A stretch of 64,000 bases of DNA from Cupriavidus sp. U2 (GCF_009663685.2 NZ_RCOG02000024.1:79976-143975); one strand, 5' to 3'. Counted from the first letter of the stretch, positions 7,980 to 17,645 are shown. The notes: generated from the sequence alone by a model not told the origin. Program-made: numbers and translations.

Positions 7980-9689
7980 TCACCCCGGAATCATCCCCGT
8001 CAGCCAGTAAGCCTGGATCATCGTGATCACGCCCACGATGAACGCGAACAGCAGGCTGTGCTTGACCGTGAAGCGGAACAGCTCCGATTCCTTGCCGACC
8101 AGCCCGGTTGCCGCGCAGGCCACGGCGATCGACTGCGGCGAGATCATCTTGCCCGTCACGCCGCCCGTGGTGTTGGCGGCCACCAGCAGCGTGTCCGACA
8201 CGCCGATCTGGTGCGCCGTGGTGTGCTGCAATGAGCAGAACAGCGCGTTCGACGACGTGTCCGAGCCGGTCAGGAACACGCCCAGCCAGCCCAGCAGCGG
8301 CGAGAAGAACGGGAACGCGGCGCCGGTACCGGCCAGCAGCAGCGCCAGCGTGGACGACATGCCCGAGTAGTTGGCCACGAAGGCAAATGCCAGCACCAGG
8401 CCGATCGACAGCACCGGGCGGCGCAGCTCCAGCAGCGTTTCGAAGAACGTGGCGATGGCGTCGCGCGGCCTCATGCGCAGCAGCGCCACCGAGATGACCG
8501 CCGTCAGCAGGATGGCGGTGCCCACGGCCGACAGCAGGTCGAGCTTCAGCACGGCCTCGTAAGGCTTGGGCGATGCCACGATTGGCGCGGCCTTGATGAC
8601 GAGCTGGTCCAGCATCGGCACCTTGAACTTGAGCACCGAACCGGCCAGCGCCCCGTTGCCGGCAAACAGCGCCTTGAACGACGGCAGGCTCCACACCGTG
8701 ACAATGGCCGTCAGGATGCCGAACGGCGCCCAGGCGCGAACGGTCTGGCCGAACGTGTAAGGCGACGGCTTGCGGTTCGACGGCGCACCGAGGCCGCCGC
8801 CAAAGCCGGCCATGGCCATCGTGCCGCCCGACATCGTGCCGGCGGACGCGCCACGTGCCGCCTGCGATGCCGAACGCGGCTGCCACACGCGCAGGAACGA
8901 CGCCAGCGCGATCAGGCTGACCAGTGCGGACGTGATATCCGGCAGCTCGGGCCCGATGTGGTTCGACGTGAAGTACTGCGTCACCGCGAAGCTGCCGCCC
9001 ACCACGAACGCGGCGGGCCACGTCTCGCGCACGCCCTTCCAGCCATCCATCATGAACACCAGCCAGAACGGCACGGCCAGCGACAGCAGCGGCAACTGGC
9101 GGCCGGCCATCGCGCCGATGTGCATTGGGTCGATGCCGGTGACCTGGCCGGCGACGATGATGGGGATGCCCATCGCGCCGAAGGCCACCGGCGCCGTGTT
9201 GGCGATCAGGCAGAGCCCGGCCGCGTACAGCGGGTTGAAGCCCAGGCCGACCAGCAGCGCGGCGGTAATGGCCACCGGCGCGCCAAAGCCGGCCGCGCCT
9301 TCCAGGAACGCGCCGAACGCGAAGCCGATCAGCAGCATCTGCAGGCGCTGGTCGTCGGTGATCGACAGCACCGACGCACGGATCACGTCGAACTGCCCGG
9401 TCTTCACGACGATCTTGTACAGGAACACCGCCGTGACGATGATCCAGGCGATGGGCCACAGCCCGTAGGCAAAGCCGAATCCGGCGGCGGCAAATGCCTG
9501 CTTCGCGGGCATGCCGTAGGCCAGGATCGCCACGGCCAGTGCCAGCGCCAGCGTGACGGCGGCCGCCACGTGGCCTTTCATGCGCAGCACGGCCAGCGCG
9601 ACGAAGAAGAACAGGATGGGTACCGCCGCGGCGAGCGCGGACAGCCAGAGGCTGCCCAGCGGCGTATAGAGCTGGGTCCAGGGTTGCAC
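7980..9689 (-). CDS. lldP: L-lactate permease
   Basis: A 569-residue LctP-family lactate/glycolate:H+ symporter with about 12-14 predicted membrane helices. Family signatures are [29 protein letters not shown] and, near the C-terminus, [17 protein letters not shown]. It is the last gene of the lutA-lutC-lutB-lldP operon, 66 bp after lutB. The order ties uptake to oxidation of lactate. Expression should follow the LldR-controlled promoter upstream of lutA. Confidence 0.95.
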   Translation of the reverse strand: MQPWTQLYTPLGSLWLSALAAAVPILFFFVALAVLRMKGHVAAAVTLALALAVAILAYGMPAKQAFAAAGFGFAYGLWPIAWIIVTAVFLYKIVVKTGQFDVIRASVLSITDDQRLQMLLIGFAFGAFLEGAAGFGAPVAITAALLVGLGFNPLYAAGLCLIANTAPVAFGAMGIPIIVAGQVTGIDPMHIGAMAGRQLPLLSLAVPFWLVFMMDGWKGVRETWPAAFVVGGSFAVTQYFTSNHIGPELPDITSALVSLIALASFLRVWQPRSASQAARGASAGTMSGGTMAMAGFGGGLGAPSNRKPSPYTFGQTVRAWAPFGILTAIVTVWSLPSFKALFAGNGALAGSVLKFKVPMLDQLVIKAAPIVASPKPYEAVLKLDLLSAVGTAILLTAVISVALLRMRPRDAIATFFETLLELRRPVLSIGLVLAFAFVANYSGMSSTLALLLAGTGAAFPFFSPLLGWLGVFLTGSDTSSNALFCSLQHTTAHQIGVSDTLLVAANTTGGVTGKMISPQSIAVACAATGLVGKESELFRFTVKHSLLFAFIVGVITMIQAYWLTGMIPG

Positions 9690-9755
9690 GGGATGTCTCC
9701 TCGTTGGTGTTTGGGTTCTTGAATTCTTGTGGTGGTGGCGCGGGTGCCGACGCGG

Positions 9756-11201
9756 CTACCCGGGCTGGTTCCGTTCGGCCAGCAAATCCGACAGGCTCCT
9801 GGGCGCGGGCGTCAGCGGCTTGCGGTGCTGGGTCCATCCCATCTGCGCCACCGGCGTGAAGGCGCGCAGCCGCGTGGCGGCCCAGCGGAACACGCGGTAG
9901 GCGGCCGGATGCGCGAACGCCCCGCTCCAGAAGCGCCACACCAGGTGTTCGCGCCTGCTGTACTTGGCGCCCTGGCCCTTCAGCGGATGCGGCACGGCCT
10001 CGTCGGGGTTGCGGTTCGCTTCGGTACGCAGCCGCACCAGCAGTTGCGGAATCGGAATGCGCACCGGGCACACCTCGCCGCAGGCGCCGCACAGGCTCGA
10101 TGCGGTCGGCAGGTCGGCCGTGGCGTCGAGACCCAGCAGGTGGGGCGAGATGATCTTGCCGATCGGGCCCGGATAGGTCGTGCCGTAGGCGTGGCCGCCG
10201 ATGCGCGTATAGACCGGGCAATGGTTCATGCAGGCGCCGCAGCGGATGCACTGCAGCGTGGCGCGCAACTGCGCGTCGGCATAGGCCTGGCTGCGGCCGT
10301 TGTCGAGCAGCACCAGGTGCACTTCGCGCGGGCCATCCATCTGCCCGGGCTGGCGCGGGCCGGAGATCAGGTTGAAGTACGTGGTGATGGCCTGGCCCGT
10401 GGCCGAGCGCGTCAGCAGGCTCGACAGCGGCACGATATGCGCCAGGCTGGCCACTACCTTTTCCATGCCCATGACGGCCACGTGCACGTTGGGCACGGTG
10501 GTGGAAAGGCGGCCGTTGCCTTCGTTCTCCACCAGCCACAGCGTGCCGGTGTCGGCCGCCGCGAAGTTCACGCCCGACAGGCCGATGTCGGCTTCCACGA
10601 ACGCCTGGCGCAACGCGCGCCGGCCGGTCTGGATCAGTGCGTCCACGTCTTCGGTGTAGGGCGTGTCCGGGATGTGCTGTTCGAACAGCGTGGCGATATC
10701 GGCCTTGGTCTTGTGGATCGCCGGCATGACGATGTGCGACGGCTTCTCGCCGGCCATCTGGACGATGTACTCGCCCATGTCCGATTCGATGCAGTCGATG
10801 CCGCGTTCGGCCAGGTAATGGTTCAGCTCCATTTCCTCGCTGGCCATCGACTTGCCCTTGATCACGCGCCTCGCGGCGTGGGTCTGGGCGATGCGATGGA
10901 TGATCGCGTTGGCCTCGTCGGCCGTCTCGGCCCAATGGACCTGCACGCCGGCCCTGGTCAGGTTGGCTTCGAGCTGCGTCAGCAGGTCGGGCAGGTTGGC
11001 CAGCGCGTGCTGGCGCACCGCTTCGCCGAGGTCGCGCAGGTGTTCCAGCTCGTCCCCGTCGGGAAACTGCACGGCGCGCTTCTGCTGCAGGAAATCCATC
11101 GCGCCGCGAAAGCTCTGGCGCAGCTTGGGATCGTCCAGCGCCTCGCGCGCCCGGGCACGGAAGTCGGCGGTGGGAACGAAATGAAGGGTCTGCTGGCTCA
11201 T
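9756..11201 (-). CDS. lutB: L-lactate oxidation iron-sulfur protein LutB (LldF)
   Basis: A 481-residue iron-sulfur subunit of the LutABC (LldEFG) L-lactate dehydrogenase complex, which oxidises lactate to pyruvate in the cytosol. The N-terminal LUD domain covers about residues 60-300 (VIKGKSMASEEMELNHYL). Two Fe-S clusters are marked by CIRCGACMNHC at 318-328 and CGACGEVC at 371-378. The C-terminal DUF3390-like tail ends SLSDLLAERNQPG. The ATG at 11201 overlaps the lutC stop by 4 bp, indicating translational coupling. Confidence 0.95.
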   Translation of the reverse strand: MSQQTLHFVPTADFRARAREALDDPKLRQSFRGAMDFLQQKRAVQFPDGDELEHLRDLGEAVRQHALANLPDLLTQLEANLTRAGVQVHWAETADEANAIIHRIAQTHAARRVIKGKSMASEEMELNHYLAERGIDCIESDMGEYIVQMAGEKPSHIVMPAIHKTKADIATLFEQHIPDTPYTEDVDALIQTGRRALRQAFVEADIGLSGVNFAAADTGTLWLVENEGNGRLSTTVPNVHVAVMGMEKVVASLAHIVPLSSLLTRSATGQAITTYFNLISGPRQPGQMDGPREVHLVLLDNGRSQAYADAQLRATLQCIRCGACMNHCPVYTRIGGHAYGTTYPGPIGKIISPHLLGLDATADLPTASSLCGACGEVCPVRIPIPQLLVRLRTEANRNPDEAVPHPLKGQGAKYSRREHLVWRFWSGAFAHPAAYRVFRWAATRLRAFTPVAQMGWTQHRKPLTPAPRSLSDLLAERNQPG

Positions 11202-11914
11202 TGTGCGGCGCCTCCGGCGTGATCGTTGACGATGACCACCCAGAGCTGGCGCGGGCCATGGGCGCCGTAGGCCAGCGTCTGCTGGATGTCGGAGGTCTTG
11301 GACGGGCCCGACACCATCACCAGGTTGGTGGGCATGCCATCGGTCCAGCGTTCGGCACGCACGGCGCTGTGCAGGTCGGGATGCAGCGTGGAGGCGTAGA
11401 CCAGCGCGACATGGATCGGCGGCACCAGCGACATCGTGCGCGGCGACCCGGCATCGGGGGCCAGCACCAGCGTGCCGGTGGCGGCCAGGCCCGAGCGGAC
11501 GACCGTGAAGCCGGCATCGACGGTATCGAACAGCTCGGCCTTCCATGCGTCGATCGGGCGGTCGAAATCCTGCGTGGCGATGCCGGCCGGCAGCGCCTGC
11601 GCCAAAGCGGCGCTTTCGGGGCGGGCGGTATCCAGCAGTAGCCGGCGCACACCTTCGGCGGCGAGCCGCGCCGCCACCCAGGCGGGCCAGTCGGGAGCGT
11701 TGCTACAGAACACCTCGGCATGCGACGCGCTTAACGCGGCCTGCATCGACGCGACCATGGCGTCAACCGATGGGCGCTCGCCGCGCCGGGTGTCGAAATG
11801 TGCGTCGATGCGGCGATCCAGCGCGGCGGTGTCCGTGGCCAGGGTCGATCCGGAAGTGGGCACGGCGGCGCGCAGACGGCCCAGCATGCGCTCGCGGGCG
11901 GTCATGGCGGTCAT
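11198..11914 (-). CDS. lutC: L-lactate oxidation protein LutC (LldG)
   Basis: A 238-residue LUD-domain protein, the third component of the LutABC lactate-oxidising complex. The signature LVMVSGPSKTSDI is near the C-terminus, and GLAATGTLVL lies in the middle. The start is ATG at 11914; a second in-frame ATG lies 3 codons on. It overlaps lutA by 4 bp upstream and lutB by 4 bp downstream. Confidence 0.93.
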   Translation of the reverse strand: MTAMTARERMLGRLRAAVPTSGSTLATDTAALDRRIDAHFDTRRGERPSVDAMVASMQAALSASHAEVFCSNAPDWPAWVAARLAAEGVRRLLLDTARPESAALAQALPAGIATQDFDRPIDAWKAELFDTVDAGFTVVRSGLAATGTLVLAPDAGSPRTMSLVPPIHVALVYASTLHPDLHSAVRAERWTDGMPTNLVMVSGPSKTSDIQQTLAYGAHGPRQLWVVIVNDHAGGAAQ

Positions 11915-12684
11915 GCGGCACCTCCGGTACGGCGCCAGAGAAACGACGCCAGGTGCTCCACCGGCAGCGGTGCGCCCGCGTGGGCGGCGGCGTGGCCGAT
12001 ATTGAGCAGGCAGCCGCAGTCGGCGGACACGAGGCGGTCGCAGCCCGTGGCGCAGGCGGAAGCCACCTTGTCGCGCACCATGGCGCCAGAGATATCGGCG
12101 TGCTTGAGCGAGAACGTGCCGCCAAAGCCGCAGCACTCCGATTCCCGCACGTGCTCGACGCGGCTCACGCCCGGCAGCGCATCGAGCAGCGCCACGCCAT
12201 GGGCGCGCGTACCCATTTCTCGCCGTGCGGCGCACGAGGTGTGCAGCACCACGCGTTCGTGATCGCCGGCCGGCACGTCGTCAAAGCGCACATGCAGCAC
12301 ATGGAGCAGGAATTCCGCCAGTTCGTAGACCCGGCCGGCGATGTCGCTGGCCAGCCGAGCCGCGTCCGGGTCATCGGCGAACAGTGTCGGCCAGTGGTGG
12401 CGCATCATGCCGCCGCACGACCCTGACGGCACGATGATCGGCCAGGGCTCGCGGAACAGTTCCAGCTGGGCGCGCGCCACCTTGCGGGCCTGCTCGGGAT
12501 TGCCGCTGCTGTAGGCCGGCTGCCCGCAGCAGCTCTGGCCGCGGGGAAAGTGGACGGTCAGGCCTTCGCGCTCCAGCAGACGCACGGCGTCGAGGCCGGC
12601 TTGCGGAACGAACAGGTCGACGAGACAGGTGCCGAACAGATAGACCTGTTGCGGGGCGGTCGTGGGGTATTGCCTGGATTGCAT
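11911..12684 (-). CDS. lutA: L-lactate oxidation iron-sulfur protein LutA (LldE)
   Basis: A 257-residue protein with two cysteine-rich CCG domains. The first contains SCCGQPAY at about residue 51, the second ECCGFGG at about residue 195. These domains bind redox cofactor and appear in heterodisulfide-reductase-like subunits. LutA is the first gene of the lactate operon. Its ATG at 12684 follows GGAGGCAGACA. The gap to divergent lldR is 144 bp and holds the operator and a promoter. Confidence 0.94.
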   Translation of the reverse strand: MQSRQYPTTAPQQVYLFGTCLVDLFVPQAGLDAVRLLEREGLTVHFPRGQSCCGQPAYSSGNPEQARKVARAQLELFREPWPIIVPSGSCGGMMRHHWPTLFADDPDAARLASDIAGRVYELAEFLLHVLHVRFDDVPAGDHERVVLHTSCAARREMGTRAHGVALLDALPGVSRVEHVRESECCGFGGTFSLKHADISGAMVRDKVASACATGCDRLVSADCGCLLNIGHAAAHAGAPLPVEHLASFLWRRTGGAA

Positions 12685-12742
12685 TGTCTGCCTCCGGTAT
12701 GGCGCCGGCGCGGGTGACGCGCTTTGCGGCATTTTTGAGCGC

Positions 12743-12771
12743 ATAATTCCCGCTCCCGCGCCGGAGCACAA
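12743..12771 (-). promoter_or_regulatory. Probable promoter of the lutACB-lldP operon
   Basis: Read on the minus strand, TTGTGC (12771-12766) is 17 bp from AATTAT (12748-12743), a plausible sigma-70 promoter about 60 bp ahead of lutA. The -35 box touches the LldR operator at 12771-12787, so bound regulator would block it. Confidence 0.5.
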
Positions 12772-12787
12772 ATTGGTTGGACCAATC
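12771..12787. promoter_or_regulatory. LldR operator O1
   Basis: AATTGGT-TGG-ACCAATC is an inverted repeat matching the FadR-subfamily operator TGGT-N3-ACCA, used by LldR and PdhR, with AT-rich flanks. It lies between divergent lutA and lldR, next to the lut promoter. Confidence 0.8.
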
Positions 12788-12828
12788 CGGCCAGCGGGAC
12801 AGGCAACAGGGGACTGGGAAGGGGATCG

Positions 12829-13536
12829 ATGGGGGGCAGCGCACGCAACCGCGTGGAAGACATCATGCGCAGAATGGAGACCGCGTTGCTGGACGGCACG
12901 TGGCCCGTGGGCACCCGCCTGCCCGCCGAACGTGTGCTGGCCGAGCAGTACGCGGTGGCGCGCAACACGATCCGCGAGGCAATCCAGCGGCTGGCGGCGC
13001 GCGGGCTGCTGCAGAGCCGGCGCGGCGCCGGCGTATACGTCACCGATCAGCTGCGCACCGGCATTGCGTCGCCCTGGGGCCAGCTGGTGGCCGACCACCC
13101 GGCGCTGCGCGACGACATTCTGGAGTTCCGCCGGGTGCTGGAGGGCGCCACCGCCTACTTTGCCGCGCTGCGCGCCGACGCTGCCGATCTGAAGCGTATA
13201 CGTGCCCTGCTCAAGGAGCTGGAGCGCGCGCGCAAGGCCGACGACAAGGGCGGCGAGGCCGATGCCGATGCGAAGCTGCACGACGCGATCGCACAGGCGT
13301 CGCACAACACCATGTTCCTGCACCTGCATACGAGTGTGATCGGCATGTTGCGCGAACACATCACGATCAACGGCACCGGCCTGCGCGAGGCCGACGGGGA
13401 ATCGTCGGACCTGCTGCTGCGCCAGCACCGCACGCTATGCGAAGCCATCCTGGCGCGCCGGCCCGAAGAGGCGCGCACGGCCATGCAGACCCATATCGAC
13501 TTCGTGCGTAGCAAGGTGGACGGCGAAAGCGCCTGA
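12829..13536 (+). CDS. lldR: GntR-family (FadR subfamily) L-lactate-responsive regulator
   Basis: A 235-residue regulator. The winged helix-turn-helix is at about residues 5-75 (LPAERVLAEQYAVARNTIREAIQRL, then SRRGAGVYV). The all-helical FCD ligand domain is at about 95-225, with metal/ligand residues in DAKLHDAIAQASHN and HRTLCEAI. Its divergence from the lut operon, with a TGGT-N3-ACCA operator between, fits the lactate-relieved repressor LldR. ATG at 12829 follows a GGGAAGGGGATCG purine stretch. A second operator copy lies 50 bp after its stop. Confidence 0.9.
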   Translation: MGGSARNRVEDIMRRMETALLDGTWPVGTRLPAERVLAEQYAVARNTIREAIQRLAARGLLQSRRGAGVYVTDQLRTGIASPWGQLVADHPALRDDILEFRRVLEGATAYFAALRADAADLKRIRALLKELERARKADDKGGEADADAKLHDAIAQASHNTMFLHLHTSVIGMLREHITINGTGLREADGESSDLLLRQHRTLCEAILARRPEEARTAMQTHIDFVRSKVDGESA

Positions 13537-13585
13537 GCGGCGCCGCCGGGGCACGGCCGGGCGGCTTGCGCGCGCCGTTGGCCGT

Positions 13586-13602
13586 AATTGGTCGTACCAG
13601 TT
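13586..13602. promoter_or_regulatory. Second LldR-type operator (O2), downstream of lldR
   Basis: AATTGGT-CGT-ACCAGTT matches the same operator consensus, with 6 of 7 arm positions paired. It lies in the 111-bp gap between the convergent lldR and PerM-like genes, about 815 bp from O1. No promoter is obvious here, so it may serve as an auxiliary looping site. Confidence 0.6.
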
Positions 13603-13647
13603 GCTGCGTACCCGTTCCCAATGGAATCAGTGACTTGGCGCGGCGGG

Positions 13648-14757
13648 TTACACCAGCCCGGAATTCGTCAGCTCGCGCTTCGCGTAGGCGTAGAAGATCG
13701 GTCCGGCAATCACGCCGGGGATGCCGTACAGCGTTTCCATCACCAGCATCACGGTCAACAGCTCCCACGCGGCCGCCTGTATACGCGCGCCGATGATGCG
13801 GGCGTTCAGGAAGTATTCGAGCTTGTGGATCACCACGAGGAAGAACAGCGACACGACGGCGATCGGCAGCGACACCGACAGCGACGCGATCACGATGGCC
13901 GTGTTCGAGATCAGGTTGCCCAGCACCGGCAGCAGCCCGGCAACGAAGGTGATGGCCACCAGCGTCTTGGACAGCGGCAGGTGCTGGTGGAACAGCGGTA
14001 GCGCCACCAGCAGGTAGATCGATGTCAGGATGGTGTTGATCGACGAGATCTGGATCTGGGCGAAGATGAACTGGGCGAACGACTGCTGCAGCGTGCGCGC
14101 GCGGTCGATCAGCGCCCCGGCCAGCGGCCGACGGTTGGGCCGCGAAATGGCGCGGTACAGCGCGACCATGGCGCCGATGATCAGGCCCAGCAGGATATGC
14201 AGCAGGGTGCGGAGGATATCGGTGCCCAGCCGCTGCGCCATCTGGGCATGCTCGCGCATGGCGCCCAGCAGCGTGGTGACCAGTTCCTCGGTGCCGCTGG
14301 GCAGGTAATCGCTCAGCCAGGTGGGCAGCTGGGTCCGGGACTGGTCGATGATGTCGGCGGCATGGTCCAGCAGCCGCTCCACGGTGGCGCTGTCCACGTT
14401 CAGGAAATGCACCAGCGCCCAGATGCCGCCGGTCAGGGCCAGCACGATGATGGCGGAAAGGATGGCCACGGCCAGCGCATCGCGCCGGGAATGGGTCAGG
14501 CGGGGCGCCAGCACGTCGACCAGCGAATACAGCAGCAGCCCCGCCAGCAGCGCCGCCACCAGGTTGGCATGCATGACCAGCAGCAGCGCGCCGGCGGTCA
14601 GGACATAGGACACCGCCGTGACGTTGAACCCGCTTGGCGCCAGGCGCGGGCGGGCCGATGACGGGGAGGGCGGGGATGAGGACGTGGCGTCGTTCAGGGC
14701 GCCATGGTTGGCGCGGTCTTCCGGGTTTTCCAGCTGCGGCATGTCTCGGCTGAGCAC
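13648..14757 (-). CDS. AI-2E/PerM family membrane transporter
   Basis: A 369-residue membrane protein of the AI-2E exporter (PerM/YdiK) superfamily. The N-terminal 40 residues are hydrophilic and rich in Ser/Pro. About eight helices follow, with the large central loop typical of the family. The C-terminal signature is LEYFLNARIIGARIQAAAWELL, then GIPGVIAGPIFYAY. Substrates of these exporters are rarely known. It is divergent from eutB, with 167 bp between. Confidence 0.85.
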   Translation of the reverse strand: MLSRDMPQLENPEDRANHGALNDATSSSPPSPSSARPRLAPSGFNVTAVSYVLTAGALLLVMHANLVAALLAGLLLYSLVDVLAPRLTHSRRDALAVAILSAIIVLALTGGIWALVHFLNVDSATVERLLDHAADIIDQSRTQLPTWLSDYLPSGTEELVTTLLGAMREHAQMAQRLGTDILRTLLHILLGLIIGAMVALYRAISRPNRRPLAGALIDRARTLQQSFAQFIFAQIQISSINTILTSIYLLVALPLFHQHLPLSKTLVAITFVAGLLPVLGNLISNTAIVIASLSVSLPIAVVSLFFLVVIHKLEYFLNARIIGARIQAAAWELLTVMLVMETLYGIPGVIAGPIFYAYAKRELTNSGLV

Positions 14758-14924
14758 GATTGAATTGGAATGAGTAGGCGGATTGTCGACGTGGTGCGTA
14801 ACAATGGCAAGACAGCTTGCGCAGACAAGCGATCCTGCCCGCGCCGGGCGCGGAACTTGCGTCGTCGCCGTGGCCTATATTGGGGAGCAGAAGACGGCGC
14901 AGCCGCGCCAGGAGACCGCCTGCC

Positions 14925-16307
14925 ATGGCCTTTACCCAGACCGTCGGCGTCCGCCGGCATGTGTTTGCCGACCTGTGCACGCTGCTGGCCCGCGCCAGCC
15001 CCGCGCGCTCGGGCGACGCGCTGGCCGGCATCGCCGCCGCCAGCGAGGAAGAGCGGATGGCCGCCCGCATGGCGCTGGCCGACATGCCGCTGTCCCGCTG
15101 CCTGACCGAGGCGCTGATTCCGTACGAGGACGACGAAGTCACGCGGCTGATCGTCGACAGCCACGATGCGGCTGCCTTTGCCGAGATCGCCAGCCTGACC
15201 GTGGGCGACTTCCGCAACTGGCTGCTGCGCCACGAGACCGATTCGGCCACGCTGGCACGGGTGGCACCCGGTATCACCCCGGAGATGGCGGCGGCCGTCA
15301 GCAAGCTGATGCGCAACCAGGACCTGGTGGCGGTGGCGCGCAAGTGCCGGGTGGTGACGCGCTTTCGCGGCACGATCGGCCTGCCCGGCCGCCTGGCCGT
15401 GCGGCTGCAGCCCAACCATCCGACCGACGACCCGCGCGGCATTGCGGCGTCCATCGTCGATGGGCTGCTCTACGGGTGCGGCGACGCCACGATCGGCGTC
15501 AATCCGGCCGGCGACAACCTGGGCACCATCGTCACGCTGCTGAAGCTGATCGACGATATCCGGACGCGCTACGACGTGCCCACGCAATCGTGCGTGCTGA
15601 CCCACGTCACCCATACGCTGCGGGCCATGGAGCAGGGCGCGCCCGTTGACCTGGTGTTCCAGTCGGTGGCCGGCAGCCAGGCCGCCAACGCGGCGTTCGG
15701 CATCTCGCTGGCGCTGCTGGACGAGGCGCGCCAGGCGGCGCTATCGCTGGCGCGCGGCACGGTAGGCCACAACGTGATGTACTTCGAGACCGGCCAGGGC
15801 AGCGCGCTGTCGGCCAACGCCCACCACGGGATCGACCAGCAGACCATGGAGGCCCGCGCCTATGCCGTGGCGCGGCGCTTCGAGCCGTTGCTGGTCAATA
15901 CGGTGGTGGGCTTTATCGGCCCCGAATATCTCTACGATGGCAAGCAGATCATCCGGGCCGGCCTGGAGGACCATTTCTGCGGCAAGCTGCTGGGCGTGCC
16001 GATGGGCTGCGACGTCTGCTACACGAACCACGCCGAGGCCGACCAGGACGACATGGACACGCTGCTGACGCTGTTCGGCGTGGCCGGCATCAACTTCATC
16101 ATGGGCGTGCCGGGCGCCGACGACATCATGCTGAACTACCAGAGCACGTCGTTCCACGATGCGCTGTACCTGCGCGAGGTGCTGGGCCTGCGGCCGGCCC
16201 CCGAGTTCGAGGCATGGCTGCAGCGCATGGGCATGCTGGACAGCGCGGGCCGCCTGCTGGCACCTTCCGCGCGCCAGCCGCTGCTGGGCATGGCCGAATC
16301 GCTGTGA
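14925..16307 (+). CDS. eutB: Ethanolamine ammonia-lyase, large subunit
   Basis: EutB is the catalytic subunit of the adenosylcobalamin-dependent enzyme that converts ethanolamine to acetaldehyde and ammonia. The 460-residue product has family length. Signatures include FRGTIGLPGRLAVRLQPNHPTD, GDATIGVNPAGDN, FQSVAGSQAANAAFGI and MGCDVCYTNHAEADQDD. The ATG at 14925 follows AGGAGACCGCCTGCC. eutC follows 19 bp on. No microcompartment or eutA reactivase gene is adjacent. Confidence 0.96.
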   Translation: MAFTQTVGVRRHVFADLCTLLARASPARSGDALAGIAAASEEERMAARMALADMPLSRCLTEALIPYEDDEVTRLIVDSHDAAAFAEIASLTVGDFRNWLLRHETDSATLARVAPGITPEMAAAVSKLMRNQDLVAVARKCRVVTRFRGTIGLPGRLAVRLQPNHPTDDPRGIAASIVDGLLYGCGDATIGVNPAGDNLGTIVTLLKLIDDIRTRYDVPTQSCVLTHVTHTLRAMEQGAPVDLVFQSVAGSQAANAAFGISLALLDEARQAALSLARGTVGHNVMYFETGQGSALSANAHHGIDQQTMEARAYAVARRFEPLLVNTVVGFIGPEYLYDGKQIIRAGLEDHFCGKLLGVPMGCDVCYTNHAEADQDDMDTLLTLFGVAGINFIMGVPGADDIMLNYQSTSFHDALYLREVLGLRPAPEFEAWLQRMGMLDSAGRLLAPSARQPLLGMAESL

Positions 16308-16326
16308 CCCGATCAGGAGACATCCG

Positions 16327-17112
16327 ATGCCGAATCGTCCAGCACCCCCGGAGCATCCCGCCGATCCCTGGCAACGCCTGCGCCAGTTCACGCGCGCCCG
16401 CGTGGCCATCGGCCGCACCGGCCATGCCCAGACCACCGAAACCGTGCTGGCCTTCGGCTTGGCCCACGCGCAGGCACGCGATGCGGTACACCTGCCGCTC
16501 GATACCCAGGCCATCGACGCGGCGCTCCAGGATGCCGGGCTGGACACAGTGCACGTCCACAGCGCCGCGCAAGACCGGGACCAGTACCTGCGTCGCCCGG
16601 ATCTGGGCCGCCGGCTCGACGACGACAGCCGGGCGGCGCTGGCGGCCGATACCGGGGCCGGCGCCCAACCGTTCGACGTGGTGTTCGTGATCGCCGATGG
16701 CCTGTCCGCGCTGGCCGCGCAACGCCACGCGGTGCCGCTGCTGCAGGCGGTGCTGGCGCGGCTGCCGACATGGCGGACCGGCCCGGTAGTGGTGGCCCGG
16801 CAGGCACGCGTGGCCCTGGGCGACGAGATCGGCGAACGGCTGCAGGCGCGTCAGGTGGTGATGCTGATCGGCGAGCGCCCGGGGCTCAGTTCGCCGGACA
16901 GTCTCGGCATCTACCTGACCTACGATCCGCGTGTCGGTCGCACCGACGCGCAGCGCAACTGCATCTCGAACGTGCGCCCGGAAGGGCTTCCCTATGCGCA
17001 GGCGGCTGACCGACTGGCGTTTTTGCTACGTGGGGCAGTGGCGCTGGGGCGGTCCGGGGTGGACCTGAAAGACGACAGCGCCGCCAGTGCGGCGACGCTG
17101 CCAGGGGCGTGA
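16327..17112 (+). CDS. eutC: Ethanolamine ammonia-lyase, small subunit
   Basis: A 261-residue EutC, the small subunit that completes the cobalamin-binding interface. Recognised by LRQFTRARVAIGRTGHA near the N-terminus, QDRDQYLRRPDLGRRL, and the C-terminal SPDSLGIYLTYDPRVGRTDAQRN-CISNVR region. ATG 16327 follows AGGAGACATCCG. Its stop is 23 bp from the convergent YbaK-like gene. Confidence 0.95.
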   Translation: MPNRPAPPEHPADPWQRLRQFTRARVAIGRTGHAQTTETVLAFGLAHAQARDAVHLPLDTQAIDAALQDAGLDTVHVHSAAQDRDQYLRRPDLGRRLDDDSRAALAADTGAGAQPFDVVFVIADGLSALAAQRHAVPLLQAVLARLPTWRTGPVVVARQARVALGDEIGERLQARQVVMLIGERPGLSSPDSLGIYLTYDPRVGRTDAQRNCISNVRPEGLPYAQAADRLAFLLRGAVALGRSGVDLKDDSAASAATLPGA

Positions 17113-17134
17113 TGCGCCCGGGAGGGCTACAAGG

Positions 17135-17611
17135 CTACGACATCATCACGCGCGAGAACCTGCCGCGCTGTGCGTCTTCCATCAGCATCATGAACTGGTC
17201 GCGGTCCATGTGAACCAGTTCCAGATGGTCGCCCGCCTCGAACCAGACTTCGGGTTCGGCGAACAGGCTTTCGTCGACATAGGTTTGCATGCCGTACGAC
17301 ATCGCGCACGGCGGGATGGCGCCAAGATCGCAATCCTTGAAGACCTCGCGGATTTCGTCCTCGTGCGCCAGCACCAGCTTGCGGCCCGTCATGTCGCACA
17401 GGGCCGATAGCTGCAGATGGTGGTTCGACGGGATCACGGCGGCCACGTAGCCGCCTTCATCTTCCAGCAGCAACGTCTTGGCCAGACGATGCCCCGGTAC
17501 ATGTGCCGCGTGCGCCGTGGCCATGCTGCTGAGACTGTAGGGGTGACGAATGATGTCGAACCGGCTGTTCATGCGGCTGAGCCGGCCAGCCAGGGTGCCT
17601 GCCATTGCCAT
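17135..17611 (-). CDS. YbaK/EbsC-family aminoacyl-tRNA deacylase-like protein
   Basis: A 158-residue single YbaK/prolyl-tRNA-editing domain. These proteins hydrolyse mischarged aminoacyl-tRNAs in trans. Seen here are AKTLLLEDEGGYVAAVIP, LVLAHEDEIREVFKDCDLGAIPP (the conserved DCxxGAxPP region) and VDESLF. The ATG at 17611 follows GGAAGGAAGAC, a strong site; upstream in-frame ATGs are ignored for that reason. Amino-acid specificity cannot be told. Confidence 0.82.
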   Translation of the reverse strand: MAMAGTLAGRLSRMNSRFDIIRHPYSLSSMATAHAAHVPGHRLAKTLLLEDEGGYVAAVIPSNHHLQLSALCDMTGRKLVLAHEDEIREVFKDCDLGAIPPCAMSYGMQTYVDESLFAEPEVWFEAGDHLELVHMDRDQFMMLMEDAQRGRFSRVMMS

Positions 17612-17645
17612 GATCGTCTTCCTTCCCGCGCAGGGAGGGCGCGGT

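Noticed and set aside
14809..14830. Sigma-54-like TGGCA...TTGC before eutB
   Set aside because: The GG-to-GC distance is 11 instead of 10 bases and no bEBP gene or enhancer site was seen, so the promoter would not fit.
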